Assembly (NCBI GenBank): GCA_014730295.1
Contig: WJIN01000151.1
Span: forward strand, 1-6,327
Direction: 5' to 3'
Length of the DNA: 6,327 nucleotides
DNA from: Promethearchaeota archaeon
GTDB taxonomy: Archaea; Asgardarchaeota; Lokiarchaeia; Sigynarchaeales; SOKP01
How positions within the stretch are numbered: the first letter of the stretch is position 1; each line of letters begins with the position of its first letter. The position numbers were made by a program, and so were the translations under genes. The notes beneath the pieces were generated by a model. That model was not told the origin of the DNA. It ran no database searches and saw only the letters and a list, made by a program, of their open reading frames with translations. Positions 5,710 to 6,327 of this stretch are shown here, piece by piece.

Positions 5710-6327
5710 TTAACTTAAGATTTTAGCTTTTAAGATATGTTCAATCCGAGCATTTCTATATTTAACAATTTGAACATTTTCTTTGGTTCTTCTGACTAGA
5801 GTTTCTTTTTCTAAGGTTAATGAGTTAACAATATCCGCATTTAATTTATAATCATCCATATGGATATGATTTAAACTAGGAACAGGATTTAAATGATGAT
5901 GGAGCGCTAAGATTTTTTCGGGAGTCTGGAAAATTAAGAAACTGCTGAACGATATATTTCAGCTGATATTCTCCCAGATCACCGAGTTTGAGGTCATCTT
6001 TTGCAGATCTCAGTCCTAAAGCAAGAAGGTTGTGTTCCATCAAGAACTTTCGAGTGATACGGGTACCAAAAAACTTCTCAAAATTAAGGATATAATTATA
6101 TTTCGCATCGTGATTACCAACAACCACTAGCTTATCAATATCCATTTGAGAAATAAATCCCTTTATCTTATCAAATTGTTCAAATTTTCCTTTTTCTGTG
6201 AGGTCTCCTTTTATAAAAACCATATCTAAAGTATTCTTCTTAGAATTGACGTAATCAATAATATTTTCCATACATTCAAGACTAAATTCTTTTGACCCAT
6301 AATGAAGGTCTGATAGATGTAGAAATT
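5710..6327 (-). pseudogene. Calcineurin-like metallophosphoesterase, frameshifted and partial at the window edge
   Basis: The gene enters from the right edge: frame is open from 6325, upstream of the internal ATG at 6269-6271, and reads LHLSDLHYG, so that ATG is not the true start. Metal-binding motifs follow in order: D6 and H8 of SDLHYG, G40-D41 of GDLTEKG, N71-H72 of VVGNHD (numbered from 6325). The frame then stops at 5876-5878 after a non-homologous tail. Shifting one base at 5911-5922 (a CCC run next to A6, sense strand) restores EKILALHHHLNPVP, whose HHH (codons 5893-5901) is the expected next motif, and the frame runs on to TAA at 5710-5712. NHIH (5860-5871) seems to be the old GHxH, but lies only seven residues after HHH instead of the usual 25 or more. 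About 204 codons are in the window. The frameshift could be an assembly error; the short spacing is harder to explain that way. Confidence 0.75.

Noticed and set aside
5876..6271. A complete 131-residue metallophosphoesterase starting at ATG 6271
   Set aside because: The frame stays open upstream and encodes the essential SDLHYG motif, and its last residues are frameshift product, so neither end is real.

Overview
The window is AT-rich (about 25-30% G+C in many stretches, higher in the conserved enzyme genes). It reads as an archaeal chromosome segment, most likely from an Asgard (Loki-like) archaeon. The reasons are the 3' end of an archaeal-type D-aminoacyl-tRNA deacylase gene, TATA-like A/T boxes close to start codons with almost no Shine-Dalgarno sequences, a LysJ/ArgD-type aminotransferase, and the remains of a Ras/Rab-like small GTPase with a Cys/His-rich tail. 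The lineage is an inference; there is no rRNA or other phylogenetic marker in the window.

Layout. 1-303 (+) is the 3' end of dtdA. It converges on an unassigned 287-residue protein with a probable winged-helix segment (335-1198, -). Upstream of that, on the same strand, is a class III PLP aminotransferase of LysJ/ArgD type (1312-2523, -). It diverges across a 76-base gap from a double-SIS protein matching the isomerase half of GlmS without the glutaminase half (2600-3715, +). A small VOC/glyoxalase-fold protein with an intact metal-ligand set follows (3867-4247, +).

The right third is a zone of gene decay. 4333-5131 (+) is best read as one broken small-GTPase gene. The Ras-like framework can be followed through an in-frame TAA (4573-4575) and a one-base frameshift near 4669-4673, but every G motif is eroded. 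Its 3' part remains open as a 124-residue frame ending in a near-complete zinc-ribbon pattern. 5181-5600 (-) is an intact Nudix hydrolase of ADP-ribose pyrophosphatase type. 5710-6327 (-) is a calcineurin-like metallophosphoesterase that runs off the right edge. It carries a one-base frameshift at 5911-5922, and seems to lack the block that normally separates two of its metal-binding motifs.

The intact genes look like independent housekeeping functions (translation quality control, lysine/arginine synthesis, amino-sugar metabolism, nucleotide-sugar clean-up) and do not form one pathway or operon. I see no tRNA, rRNA, CRISPR, insertion sequence or long repeat. The longest gene-free stretch is 3716-3866 (151 bases); it holds only A/T-rich sequence and a probable promoter. 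No defence or other new multi-gene system is evident. The decaying GTPase is the most unusual item.
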